From assembly GCF_028369105.1 (NCBI RefSeq), contig NZ_JAQNDO010000001.1, positions 8,154,501-8,218,500 of the forward strand: a stretch of DNA of 64,000 nt. The letters run 5' to 3'. The stretch is from Polyangium mundeleinium (lineage in GTDB: Bacteria; Myxococcota_A; Polyangia; Polyangiales; Polyangiaceae). The notes under the pieces were generated by a model that searched no databases, was not told where the DNA came from, and saw only the letters and a list, made by a program, of their open reading frames with translations. Below are positions 36,401 through 43,346 of this stretch, piece by piece; position 1 is the stretch's first letter, and each line of letters opens with the position of its first letter. Position numbers and translations under genes: made by a program.

Positions 36401-36602
36401 CCAGGGTGATGATCGAGGACTGGACCAGGACGTCCGCGCTCGCTCCCGGGAACGTGAGCGAGACCATCACGCGAGGCGGCGAGATCTCGGGAAACTGCGA
36501 GACCGGGCGCGATCGCATGGCGAGAATGCCCAGGAACACGAGCACGATCGACAGGACCATCGCCATCACCGGGCGATGGATGAACTTGGACGTCAGGCTC
36601 AT
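33426..36602 (-). CDS. RND multidrug efflux transporter (HAE1/AcrB family)
   Basis: Inner-membrane proton-driven pump of 1058 residues, full length for the family. It opens with FIHRPVMAMVLSIVLVFLG. The proton-relay pair Asp-Asp lies in VVVDDAIVVVEAV near residue 405, and the conserved Lys in GLLGKNAVLIVEF near 942. Two large periplasmic loops are present. The order adaptor - pump - OprM channel with 4- and 14-base overlaps shows a single operon. Substrates are probably hydrophobic drugs, detergents or secondary metabolites, which cannot be specified from sequence. Confidence 0.95.
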   Translation of the reverse strand: MSLTSKFIHRPVMAMVLSIVLVFLGILAMRSRPVSQFPEISPPRVMVSLTFPGASADVLVQSSIITLERAINGVPGMMYMISDATSAGEATIQVVFKLDADPNEAVVNVKNRIDQVISRLPTLVQLEGVVMNRVQPSMLMYVNLYSEEKTADEKFLYNFANANLLPELSRVDGIAQTRILGSRQYAMRIWLDPDKMRAYNVSTEDVMKAISEQSVIGSPGRLGQATGVKAQSLEYVLTYEGRFNKPEQYEKIIIRANENGEQLRLKDIARVELGSEFFDIYSNLDGHPSAAIVLKQTYGSNASEVIENVKAKLEELKKTSFPAGMNYEINYDVSSFLDASIEKVLHTLGEAFLLVSLVVFVFLGDWRSTLIPALAVPVSLIGAFLFMQMFGITINLITLFALVLAIGVVVDDAIVVVEAVHVKMAEEGLSPYNAVKKVLGEISGAVIAITLMMTAVFVPVAFMTGPVGIFYRQFSITMASSIVLSGIVALTLTPVLCAMILKNTHGHPKKRTPIGIFLDAFNRTFDAGTNVYARVLRKLVNRRLVTFGILLAFGFGVLQLNRVLPAGFVPNEDQGQIYAIIQTPPGTTLEQTNDVSRDLQGMAKGVDGVASVSSLAGYEILTEGRGSNAGTCLINLKPWSERTRTVTQIIEELEQKAKDIGAIVEFFEPPAVPGYGAASGFSLRLLDKNNETDYQDFDRVQKEFMDQLGKRKELTGLFSFFAANYPQYELEIDNELAMQKGVSIKSAMDNLNILIGSTYEQGFIRFGNFFKVYTQAAPEYRRFPSDLMNLYVKNDKEEMVPYSAFMKLRKTQGPNEITRFNMYNSAAIRGGPAKGYTSGDAIAAVREVAAKTLPRGYDIAWEGLSYDEAKRGNEAVYIFLVVLAFLYLVLAAQYESFILPLAVICSLPVGVFGSFLMLKLLGLANDIYAQVGLVMLVGLLGKNAVLIVEFAVQAHNKGESVMEAAIQGAKARFRPILMTSFAFIAGLIPLVLATGPGAIGNRTIGASALGGMLFGTVFGVLVVPGLYFIFGTLAERRRLIQDEADEPLTENVSHYVEG

Positions 36603-37681
36603 TCCGCAGGCACCTCCAGGTGCGCGAACACGTCCGAGGGATCCTTGTAATCGACCTCGATCGTGACGCCGTCCCTGACCTTGCGCAGGCCTTCCACGAG
36701 GATCTTGTCGTGTTCTTCGAGACCGCTCGCGACCGCGAACACCTGCGGCATCTCCGCGGCGATGGTGATGGGGCGCGAGTGGACGACGTTCTTTTCGTCG
36801 ATGACGAAGACGAACTTCTTGTCGAGCACGTCGAAGGTCGCCTTCTGCGGAATGAGCAAGGCGTTCTTGAGCGGCACCTCCATCAAGATCTTCCCCGTCT
36901 CGCCATGACGGAGCAGCCCCTTGGGATTGGGAAACGTGGCCCTGAACGCGAGACTTCCGGTCTGGTTGTTGAAGTCAGCCTCGATCGTCTCCACCGTGCC
37001 GGGTTGATCGAAGATCTGGCCATCCGCCATCTGGAGCTTCACCGTGGAGATCCGCTCCTCTTCCGGTTGAGATTCGTATTTGAGGTACTCCACCTCGCTG
37101 ACGTTGAAGTACACCCATACCTTGCTGTTGTCGGAGAGCGTCGTGAGCAGATCCCCCTCGTCGACCAGGCTGCCCATCCGCACGTGAAAGCGCCCGACGA
37201 GGCCGTCGAACGGCGCCCGCATCTCGGTCATCGATTTGTGCGTCGACGCGAGCGCCACTTCGGCCTTCGCCTTGTTGAGCTTCGCCCTGGCCAGGGCGAG
37301 CTCGTTGGGGGACACGACGTTCTTATCGGCGAGGAGCTTCGTGTTTCTGAGCTCGATCGCCGAGAGTTGCGCCTCCGCGTCGGCCTTCTGCACCTCTGCC
37401 TGGTAAATCATGGGCATGATTTGGAACATCTTCGCGCCCTTCGCGACCTGACGGCCCTCGTCAATGAAGGTCCCTTGCAGGTAGCCCTTTTCGAGAGCAC
37501 GCAGCTCGATGTGCTGGATCGCGCGGATTTGTGCGACGTAGTCTCGGGTGAGCTCGGTGTCCTTCCGAAGAGGACTCGTCACGAGAAACTTGCCGTGTTC
37601 CTGCGGCTCTTGATGTTCGTGGTGGCACCCCACCACCAAGAAGGCGGCGACCAAGAGGAAGGGCGTGGGGCGTCGGTTCAT
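36599..37681 (-). CDS. RND efflux periplasmic adaptor (membrane-fusion protein) lipoprotein
   Basis: Adaptor of 360 residues with lipobox LVVGC near residue 19. It has the usual order of barrel-sandwich (lipoyl-like) half-motifs around an alpha-hairpin: IELRALEKGYLQGTFIDEG, the hairpin (QKADAEAQLSAIELRNTKLL) and MRAPFDGLVGRFHVRMGSLV. The beta-barrel and membrane-proximal domains follow. It bridges the RND pump and the OprM channel. The start at 37681 fits the signal peptide. The gene overlaps the pump gene by four bases (ATGA). An AT-rich tract just upstream probably holds the operon promoter. Confidence 0.93.
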   Translation of the reverse strand: MNRRPTPFLLVAAFLVVGCHHEHQEPQEHGKFLVTSPLRKDTELTRDYVAQIRAIQHIELRALEKGYLQGTFIDEGRQVAKGAKMFQIMPMIYQAEVQKADAEAQLSAIELRNTKLLADKNVVSPNELALARAKLNKAKAEVALASTHKSMTEMRAPFDGLVGRFHVRMGSLVDEGDLLTTLSDNSKVWVYFNVSEVEYLKYESQPEEERISTVKLQMADGQIFDQPGTVETIEADFNNQTGSLAFRATFPNPKGLLRHGETGKILMEVPLKNALLIPQKATFDVLDKKFVFVIDEKNVVHSRPITIAAEMPQVFAVASGLEEHDKILVEGLRKVRDGVTIEVDYKDPSDVFAHLEVPAE

Positions 37682-37725
37682 CGCAGATGAGTCGGCACGA
37701 CGCTCGCCGCGGTTCCATCCACGCG

Positions 37726-37771
37726 TAAAAAAAAATTTCTTATGTATCCGTTTCCAGCATATCTGATCTTC
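37726..37771 (-). promoter_or_regulatory. AT-rich tract, probable promoter region of the RND operon
   Basis: A run of nine A followed by TTTC and ATCCGT/ATATCTGATC-like segments stands out sharply from the GC-rich surroundings, 45-90 bases upstream of the adaptor start. Such a tract could carry the -10 region or an UP-like or repressor-binding element. No regulator gene of TetR or MarR type is adjacent. Confidence 0.4.
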
Positions 37772-37979
37772 CGCAGTCCTGTGCTCGGGGTTACGCTGGG
37801 GGCGTGAGCCCTGTCGGCTCTCGTTTTGCCAGGGATGCTCGGTTCGTTCCGGGCCGGGTCCCCTCCCCGCCCGGGACCGTGGGCCCTGGACATCGGGTGC
37901 GCGGCGGAGACACACGTGCCGCCGCGCGCGACGCCCTCGTTTCGTGTATCGTCACTTCCGCAACACGAAGGAGATCAGG

Positions 37980-38414
37980 ATGAGCGCCGACGAAAAGATC
38001 ACGCTGCTACGTGCAATCTTCAAGGAGTTCGCGGCCACGGGGGACCCGCAGATTCTGCTTTCGAACCTCACCGACGATGTCGTCTATAAGCTCTCGATCG
38101 GGCCAGGGACGCCCCTCAGCGGCGAGTTCCGGGGCCAGAATGGGGTCGCGGAGTATTTTCGTGGCATGGCCTCGGTGGTCGAGCACGTAGGGCTCAATGT
38201 CCACGACTTCTTCGCCAACGACGAGAAGGCCGTGGTGACCGGCGACGAGACGCTGCGCGTGGTGAAGAATGGCGCCGTCTTCTTCACGGAGTGGGCGGTC
38301 GTGTGCACGTTCCGCGGAGACAAGATCTGCCACATCCTGGTGGTCGAGAACCTCGGCGCGCTGAGCCAGGCCTACGACGCGCCGCACGCAGGCCCGCCGG
38401 CGACAGCGTCCTGA
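37980..38414 (+). CDS. SnoaL-like (NTF2-fold) protein
   Basis: Small soluble protein of 144 residues with the cone-fold pattern of SnoaL/NTF2-like proteins: an N-terminal helix pair (LLRAIFKEFAATGDPQILLS), LSGEFRGQNGVAEYF and the late strands AVVCTFRGDKICHILVVENL. Members are isomerases, hydrolases or ligand-binding proteins; no catalytic set was recognised. The start at 37980 has AAGGAGA at optimal distance. It converges on the third PAS-STAS gene, and a second SnoaL-like gene lies just beyond that. Confidence 0.78.
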   Translation: MSADEKITLLRAIFKEFAATGDPQILLSNLTDDVVYKLSIGPGTPLSGEFRGQNGVAEYFRGMASVVEHVGLNVHDFFANDEKAVVTGDETLRVVKNGAVFFTEWAVVCTFRGDKICHILVVENLGALSQAYDAPHAGPPATAS

Positions 38415-38438
38415 AAGGACACGAGGAACATCCTCGGG

Positions 38439-39650
38439 CTACCGCACGCGTGGCAGTTTTTCGGGAGGGCCCTGTCGCGTGTCCGCGCGCCGCGCGCGCC
38501 CCCGCATGCATACCTTGATGGCCTCGCGCAGGTTGCTGAGCGTCCTCGCTCCCGCGAACCCCGTGGCGAGGCACGTGAAGGTCTGCGCCACGGCGGGCCG
38601 GATCCCCGTGACGAGCCCCTCCGCCCCGAGGAGCTGAATGGCGCGGAGGATGCCCGAGAGCCGCTCCGCCGTCCCCGCGTCCACGCTCTCCACCCCGGTC
38701 AGGTCCAGAATCGCGAACCGCGCCCGGCTCGACACGACGGCGTCGAGCAGCCGCGTCGTGATCTCGGACGCGCGCGCCTCGTCGAGCCCGCCGACGACCG
38801 GCAGCGCGAGGACGTCGTCCCACACCTGAATGACCGGCACGGAGAGCGCGTGAATCTCCGACCGCTGCTGCGCGATGATCGCGAGCTTCTCCTCGACCTC
38901 GATCTCGCGGCGCTTGAAATCGTCGATATCCTGGAAGGCCCCGATGACCCGGGTCACCTTCCCGTTCTCCATCACCGCGGTGCCCGCGGTGCGCACCCAG
39001 AGCCGGCGGCCCTTCGCGGTGACGATCTGCAACTCCAGATCGTAGGGCTTGCCCTCGCCCGCGCAGGCGCTGAAGGCCTCCGTGATGATCGACTGGTGTT
39101 CCGGCGCGTAAAACGAGATCCCGTTGTCCACGTTCGGATTGAAGCCGATGGGCACCTCGTGGATCCGGTACGTCTCCTCGGTCCAGAACTGGCGTCCCGT
39201 CGTGCAATCCACGTCCCATCCCCCGACGCGCCCCGTCGCTTGCATCTTCTGGAGGAGATCACGCCGCCTCTCCCATTCGTCCACGGGCTCCTGCGCCTCG
39301 ACCTCGAGCCCGACCCCGTACACCTTCGAATCCCCGGCCACGCGGCGAAGCGAAAAGAGGAGCCTCCGGTAGCTCAGGTCCCGGTGCACGAAACCTGCGT
39401 CGAGCTTCATCGACGCGTCTCCCTCCTCGCTCGGGCGCAGGAACGCGTGCAGCGGCGCGGCTTCGTCGGGGTGCACGAGCCGGGTGAACTCCGCGCCCGC
39501 GAGGGAGGACTCCGTATATCCGAGCGTGCTCCGGAATGCCTCGTTGGTGCGGATCAGCCGCCCGTCGCCGCTCAGCACGCAGAGGAGGTCCCTGGACGTC
39601 TCGAAGAAGTGCTCGAATTGGATCTCGTTCTCGTCGTGAACCGGCGACAT
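38439..39650 (-). CDS. PAS-PAS-STAS regulator, RsbR-like
   Basis: Regulator of 403 residues, third of this kind in the window. First PAS at about residues 10-115 (NEAFRSTLGYTESSLAGAEF). Second PAS at about 135-245, with a PAC-type end (VTRVIGAFQDIDDFKRREIE). STAS at about 270-385 with ILDLTGVESVDAGTAERLS. Here the second Thr position of the RsbR pattern (VDT) reads VDAGT, so one of the two usual phosphorylation sites may be absent. The start ATG at 39650 has AGAGG upstream. It sits between two SnoaL-like genes, and the 5' neighbour is 75 bases away. The kinase and phosphatase partners are not seen. Confidence 0.85.
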   Translation of the reverse strand: MSPVHDENEIQFEHFFETSRDLLCVLSGDGRLIRTNEAFRSTLGYTESSLAGAEFTRLVHPDEAAPLHAFLRPSEEGDASMKLDAGFVHRDLSYRRLLFSLRRVAGDSKVYGVGLEVEAQEPVDEWERRRDLLQKMQATGRVGGWDVDCTTGRQFWTEETYRIHEVPIGFNPNVDNGISFYAPEHQSIITEAFSACAGEGKPYDLELQIVTAKGRRLWVRTAGTAVMENGKVTRVIGAFQDIDDFKRREIEVEEKLAIIAQQRSEIHALSVPVIQVWDDVLALPVVGGLDEARASEITTRLLDAVVSSRARFAILDLTGVESVDAGTAERLSGILRAIQLLGAEGLVTGIRPAVAQTFTCLATGFAGARTLSNLREAIKVCMRGRARRADTRQGPPEKLPRVR

Positions 39651-39725
39651 GGAGCGAACCTCTTGCGCGCGCCGTGCTCGGCGCTGTCCCGAAACAACCC
39701 GAACCCCCCCGGGTTGTGTGTCAGG

Positions 39726-40349
39726 TCAAGGCGATTGGACGCGCATGTAAGTGAGCAGGCGCAGCGTCCGTTTTGCGATCTTCCAGCCGTGAGGTGTACG
39801 CACGACGATGTCCTCGTAGGTCCCGTGCGCCAGGTCGACGATGCCGGAAGGATCCACGACGTGCGTCGCGGTGAGGTAGGTCGACATCGTCGCCGTGTTC
39901 CCCTGCACGTTGATCACGACATTGCCGTTCAAGTGCTGCGTCGAGACGTAGCCGTTCGTGGTGAACTCGTTGTCCGCGACGTCGGCCCACGCGGTGGGAT
40001 TGGAGGTCAGGCTCGGGGGACCATTGGGGTCGTCACCGGGGTAATAGGCCTCGAGGACGGCGTTCGGCGTGAAGCACTTCTGGTACAGGCTCCGGCCCAC
40101 CTCGAGCTCGCCGCGCCCGATGGCGTCGGTCCCGGCGGCATAACAGTACGTCAGCTTTTCGATTTCAGCCTCGTCGAGGAGGCGCGTGAGCCCCTGCTGC
40201 CCCCCGGCATTCCCATGTCCGCCCCCGGGATGGCCGCCCGCGGCAGGCGTCGCCGCCCCCAAGGCGCTCGCAGCAATGGCACCCGCGCACAACGCAGCTC
40301 CGACGCGACCCCAAGAAGCCCGTGAACCTGATCGGCTGCTCTGCTCCAT
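39726..40349 (-). CDS. Exported SnoaL-like protein
   Basis: Protein of 207 residues with a signal peptide (cleavage near ALGAA), a Gly/His-rich spacer (GGHPGGGHGNAGGQQG) and an NTF2/SnoaL-like domain from about residue 50 (LLDEAEIEKLTYCYAAGTDA and HVVDPSGIVDLAHGTYEDIV). This matches SnoaL_4-type proteins, including ring-hydroxylating dioxygenase beta-subunit-like folds. The ATG at 40349 is preceded by GGAGGAGGT, a very strong ribosome site. It lies 75 bases upstream of the PAS-STAS gene on the same strand and may be co-transcribed with it. Confidence 0.75.
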   Translation of the reverse strand: MEQSSRSGSRASWGRVGAALCAGAIAASALGAATPAAGGHPGGGHGNAGGQQGLTRLLDEAEIEKLTYCYAAGTDAIGRGELEVGRSLYQKCFTPNAVLEAYYPGDDPNGPPSLTSNPTAWADVADNEFTTNGYVSTQHLNGNVVINVQGNTATMSTYLTATHVVDPSGIVDLAHGTYEDIVVRTPHGWKIAKRTLRLLTYMRVQSP

Positions 40350-40534
40350 TGTGTACCTCCTCCAGTACGGCCCCCTTCAGTCACACTAAAAAGATTCGCG
40401 CAGGAGATCAAGCGTTCCATGTGTCCCGTCGAGAATCCAACGACACGGCTCATTTGCACCATCACGCAATCCTCGGCCTGACGATACGTGCAGGAAGGGA
40501 TGCTCGGCTTGGCGCGGAGGAATCTGTCGCGTGC

Positions 40535-40835
40535 GGGTGTTCGAACGTTCGAAGGGCAGCAGGAGAGCGTGACGCGTGGGTGTTCGAACGCTTGGAGACC
40601 CACGAGCGACAATGACGCGCTGCGGATCGAACGTTCGGAGACCCGCAGGAGACGGTGACGCGTGGGGGTTCGAACGCTTGGAGACCCACGAGCGACGATG
40701 ACGCGCCGCGGATCGAACGTTCGGAGACCCGCAGGAGACGGTGACGTGTGGGTGTTCGAACGTTCGAACGGGCGCAAGCGACGATGACGCGAGGGGGGTC
40801 GGACGTTTGGAGACGCGAGGGCGGCTGTGGATGGG
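40535..40835 (+). repeat. 43-bp tandem repeat array, seven units (array 2)
   Basis: Units of 43 bp start at 40535, 40578, 40621, 40664, 40707, 40750 and 40793. They share openings (GGGTGTTCGAACG or CGGATCGAACG) and ends (GACGGTGACGCG, GACGATGACGCG) with array 1 at 22371-22671. Units 3 and 5 are nearly identical, as are units 2 and 4. Unit 6 nearly equals unit 6 of array 1, and unit 7 matches its degenerate unit 7. The whole element of about 300 bp therefore looks like one dispersed family, in the same orientation at both sites. Confidence 0.9.
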
Positions 40836-40949
40836 GCTGCTTCCGCTTGCGCTGCGTCTCAGCGGAGGCTCATCGGGCTGCCGCACGCGTGGCAGGTTCT
40901 GGGGATGGTCGGCGTCAGGTGACCCCATCAGCTCCAGGGAATCACCGAG

Positions 40950-41410
40950 GGGTCGCAGGCGAATCTGGTCGAGTCGAATCGTCGGGCAGGCCTCGGGATC
41001 GATCTTGCAAATGTCGCCGAACGACTCGAGTTCCTCTGCGCTCCGGCCAGGATCCTCTGCCAGGGCAGGATTGCTCGATCACGTCGGCCTGGATGGCCCC
41101 CGTGTTGCCGCCCGATTTCTTCTCGCCTGGCCGCGTTGCCCACAGGATCCCTGCCGTCAGGAGGCCCGCCCCGCCGACCGCAAATCCCACAGTTCCAAGC
41201 ACGCTCAGCTGTCTGCCGCGCTCCAGTGCGCGCAGCCCTTCAGGGTCGCAAATCAGGTTCTTACAGTGCTCGTCCACGGTCGCTTTCTCCTTGCGTGCGA
41301 GCCCTCCCGTAATGCTCCCCTGGTGATTCCCGCGAGCCCGAGCCCGCCGGCTGTGAACAACCACGCCTTGCCCCCCGCAGTCATGCCACCTTGGGCAGCC
41401 CGAAACTTTG
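40950..41410 (-). pseudogene. Decayed membrane-protein gene remnant
   Basis: Minus-strand fragments in different frames suggest one broken gene. One frame reads AWLFTAGGLGLAGI. Another reads DEHCKNLICDPEGLRALER and then a membrane helix VGFAVGGAGLLTAGILW, a layout seen at the C-terminus of many myxobacterial kinase-linked or TPR proteins. A third reads ELESFGDICKIDPEACP. No single frame links them and no convincing start is present. The fragment may derive from the same rearrangement that placed the 43-bp array here. Confidence 0.4.
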
Positions 41411-41458
41411 CCTGGGTTGCGACTCCGCGCGAGCATGGAGAGCCGCCCAGAAACGCCC

Positions 41459-42376
41459 ATGCCCCCCGATCATTCGAAGAAACCCCACTGGCCCGCAACG
41501 AGGTTGCCGCCGCACCCGGCGACCGTCGTACAGCCGAAGCGCCCGTTCGGGGGCCTCTTGGTGAGGCCGCCGCATCCGGCGACCGTGGTGCAGCGGAGGG
41601 CCTACGAGCCGAACCTGTCCGGCGCGCCTCCTCGTGTCGTGCAAAGCAAGTTCGACCTGGATGGCACGTGGATGCAAAGCGTCGACGACACCACGCTGCT
41701 CGCGAAATTCGGCTCCACCACCGCCGCCTTGTGGGGAGCCCTGCGCGACCACAAAGCGGAGATCGGGATCAGCTCGGGTGGCAGCGGTGGGGGCTGGAAC
41801 TTCAGCACCAGGATGCTTGAAATCTCGACGAGCTGGTTCAATCCGATCAAGGAGTACGTGACCAACGGCACCAAGGCGACCGAACTGGGCAGGGGCATCG
41901 CAGCCCTGACGCACGAGATGTCACATGCGCATGATCAGATTGTCCGGAAGGAATCCCCGTGGGGCGCCTCCAAGGACACGGACGCTTTCGTGATCGCCGT
42001 GCTGAAGACCGAGCTACGCGCGTGGATGAAAGAAGCCCGCTCCGCCCGGGAGAACCACAAGGACAAAAGCATCCCGCCCGGAGATGACAACAACAATTTG
42101 ATCAAGGGCTGGCTCGGCGTGCATTTCACCCTGAAGAACGGGAAGAACGTGCTGAAGGCCGATGTCTACGAGAACCCGGTCGTGGGACGCCTGCACAAGT
42201 ATTTCAACGACAACAAAAGCGCGAAGACGACCAGCACGCTGGCCGATCTGCTGACCGCCTCTTCCAATGGCCTGGCGGCCGACCTGACCAGCTACGCGCA
42301 GCAGATCCGTGACAAGTTCACGAGTGACGATACGACGCTGCGCCAAGTGGCATCTGCGGCCATTTCCTCGTCGTAG
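41459..42376 (+). CDS. Putative eCIS-associated metallopeptidase with PHPATVVQ motifs
   Basis: Protein of 305 residues. The N-terminus carries two copies of PPHPATVVQ (near 17-25 and 36-44), a signature found around eCIS-core (DUF4157-type) proteins linked to extracellular contractile injection systems. A third, weaker copy reads PPRVVQ. The C-terminal domain has HEMSH at about residues 152-156, a zinc-binding HExxH motif; Glu in KTELRAW about 30 residues later may be the third ligand. There is no signal peptide, as expected for cargo. The start at 41459 fits the family N-terminus and a weak GGAGAG site; ATG at 41435 is an alternative. No sheath, tube or baseplate gene is in the window. Confidence 0.65.
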   Translation: MPPDHSKKPHWPATRLPPHPATVVQPKRPFGGLLVRPPHPATVVQRRAYEPNLSGAPPRVVQSKFDLDGTWMQSVDDTTLLAKFGSTTAALWGALRDHKAEIGISSGGSGGGWNFSTRMLEISTSWFNPIKEYVTNGTKATELGRGIAALTHEMSHAHDQIVRKESPWGASKDTDAFVIAVLKTELRAWMKEARSARENHKDKSIPPGDDNNNLIKGWLGVHFTLKNGKNVLKADVYENPVVGRLHKYFNDNKSAKTTSTLADLLTASSNGLAADLTSYAQQIRDKFTSDDTTLRQVASAAISSS

Positions 42377-42506
42377 ACGACCCCACCCGACCTCCTGCGT
42401 GGCTCGCATTGGGGCCTCCCCTCCCTTCCCCTCCCGCGAGCACCCCATCTCGCGCGAAACCGACGTGGTTTGGACCCGCACTGCCACGGCCGTTGCCGTC
42501 ACCGTG

Positions 42507-42538
42507 AAAAGGCGTGCCGCCCACGGGGACGGCACGCC
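42507..42538 (-). terminator. Rho-independent terminator of the four-helix-bundle gene
   Basis: Read on the minus strand, a perfect 9-bp stem (GGCGTGCCG with CGGCACGCC, 10-base loop) is followed at once by TTTT. It begins 8 bases past the stop of the four-helix-bundle gene. It could also end read-through from the converging metallopeptidase gene, although the T-run favours the minus strand. Confidence 0.75.
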
Positions 42539-42545
42539 CGGACCG

Positions 42546-42869
42546 TTACCGTCGCGTGAGGCGGTGCAGGGTGCCGATGATATGGTTCAGGGTGTTGCGC
42601 ATCTCATCGTCGACGCTTTCCACGTATCCGAGCGCTTCTGCCACGTCCAGGCACGCGCGGACCTCTGCGGCCGACCCCATGGCGGTATGCCACCGGGCGC
42701 GTTCGTTCCTTCCCTGCGAATACGCGCCCTCGTTCAGGTTCAGCGGAACACTCATCGCTGCACGGCGCATTTGATCGCCGAGATTCGGATCCTTCCTCCC
42801 GATCCGCTCCATCACCGGCCGCAACATCCTGAGCATCTCGATCGCCACGCCATAAATCCTGAGAGCCAT
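42546..42869 (-). CDS. Four-helix-bundle protein, S23/IVP (Avd-like) family
   Basis: Small helical protein of 107 residues with the family pattern AIEMLRMLRPVMERIGRKDP, LGDQMRRAAMSVPLNLNEGA, a central Gly/Arg segment (SQGRNERARWH) and ALGYVESVDDEMRNTLNHII. Members include the protein encoded inside 23S rRNA intervening sequences and the Avd accessory protein of diversity-generating retroelements. No rRNA, reverse transcriptase or variable protein is nearby. The start at 42869 has GGAGGA upstream. It is bounded by a terminator on its 3' side and a large inverted-repeat element on its 5' side, so the whole may be a small autonomous unit. Confidence 0.82.
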   Translation of the reverse strand: MALRIYGVAIEMLRMLRPVMERIGRKDPNLGDQMRRAAMSVPLNLNEGAYSQGRNERARWHTAMGSAAEVRACLDVAEALGYVESVDDEMRNTLNHIIGTLHRLTRR

Positions 42870-42921
42870 GTCATCCTCCGTATCCCCGACCGGGGACCCC
42901 GGCCCCCGGCCCGCGCGCGGA

Positions 42922-43038
42922 GGAAGGCGAAAGGCTGCGAGGCGCAGCCTCGCACCGCGCGCAGCCACCCGGAGCCGCGCGCAGCGCGAAGCGCGAGCAC
43001 GGCGAGGATGGCGAGCACGGCTTGGCCTTTCGCCTTCC
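42922..43038. repeat. Inverted-repeat element with nested hairpins, upstream of the S23-like gene
   Basis: A perfect 14-bp outer stem (GGAAGGCGAAAGGC at 42922-42935 with GCCTTTCGCCTTCC at 43025-43038) encloses about 90 bases. Inside is a perfect 8-bp hairpin (TGCGAGGC, loop GCA, GCCTCGCA, 42936-42954), a repeated CCGCGCGCAGC and a doubled GAGCACGGC-like segment. The fold resembles the closing stems of rRNA intervening sequences or REP-like mobile hairpins. It lies between the S23-like start and the simple-sequence repeats. Confidence 0.7.
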
Positions 43039-43088
43039 GAGCACGCGGGCACAATCGACATCCCCGGACGAGAAGGGATAACCGCTCA

Positions 43089-43264
43089 AGCTGGGGCTGG
43101 AGCTGGGGCTGGAGCTGGGGCTGGAGCTGGAGCTAGGGCTGGAGCTGGGGCTGGAGCTGGGGCTGGAGCTAGGGCTGGAGCTGAGGCTGAAGCTCAAGCT
43201 CAAGCTCAAGCTCAAGCTCAAGCTCAAGCTCAAGCTCAAGCTCAAGCTCAAGCTCAAGCTCAAG
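43089..43264 (+). repeat. Simple-sequence repeats: 12-bp GCTGGAGCTGGG units and (CTCAAG)12
   Basis: From 43089 to about 43190 runs an imperfect array based on GGGGCTGGAGCT; from 43193 to 43264 twelve perfect CTCAAG hexamers follow, then degenerate TTCAGC/CTAAGC units. The tract ends about 80 bases before the OmpA-like start, in its promoter/leader region. Copy-number change by slippage could alter spacing or expression. It is open in some frames, but only because of the repeat composition, and is not regarded as coding. Confidence 0.85.
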
Positions 43265-43346
43265 CTTCAGCCTCAGCCTAAGCCTAAGCGACAGCTTCAG
43301 CTTCAGCCTTGACCCCTTCCCCTCCCCCCGCCTACCGTCCCCCCTC

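Noticed and set aside
41655..41680. TGGCAC-N5-TGCA resembling a sigma-54 promoter
   Set aside because: It lies inside the coding sequence of the metallopeptidase gene with no gene starting downstream, and the -12 element is imperfect.
42546..42869. Avd subunit of a diversity-generating retroelement
   Set aside because: No reverse transcriptase, template repeat or variable C-type lectin gene is present nearby; S23-type four-helix bundle is the safer call.
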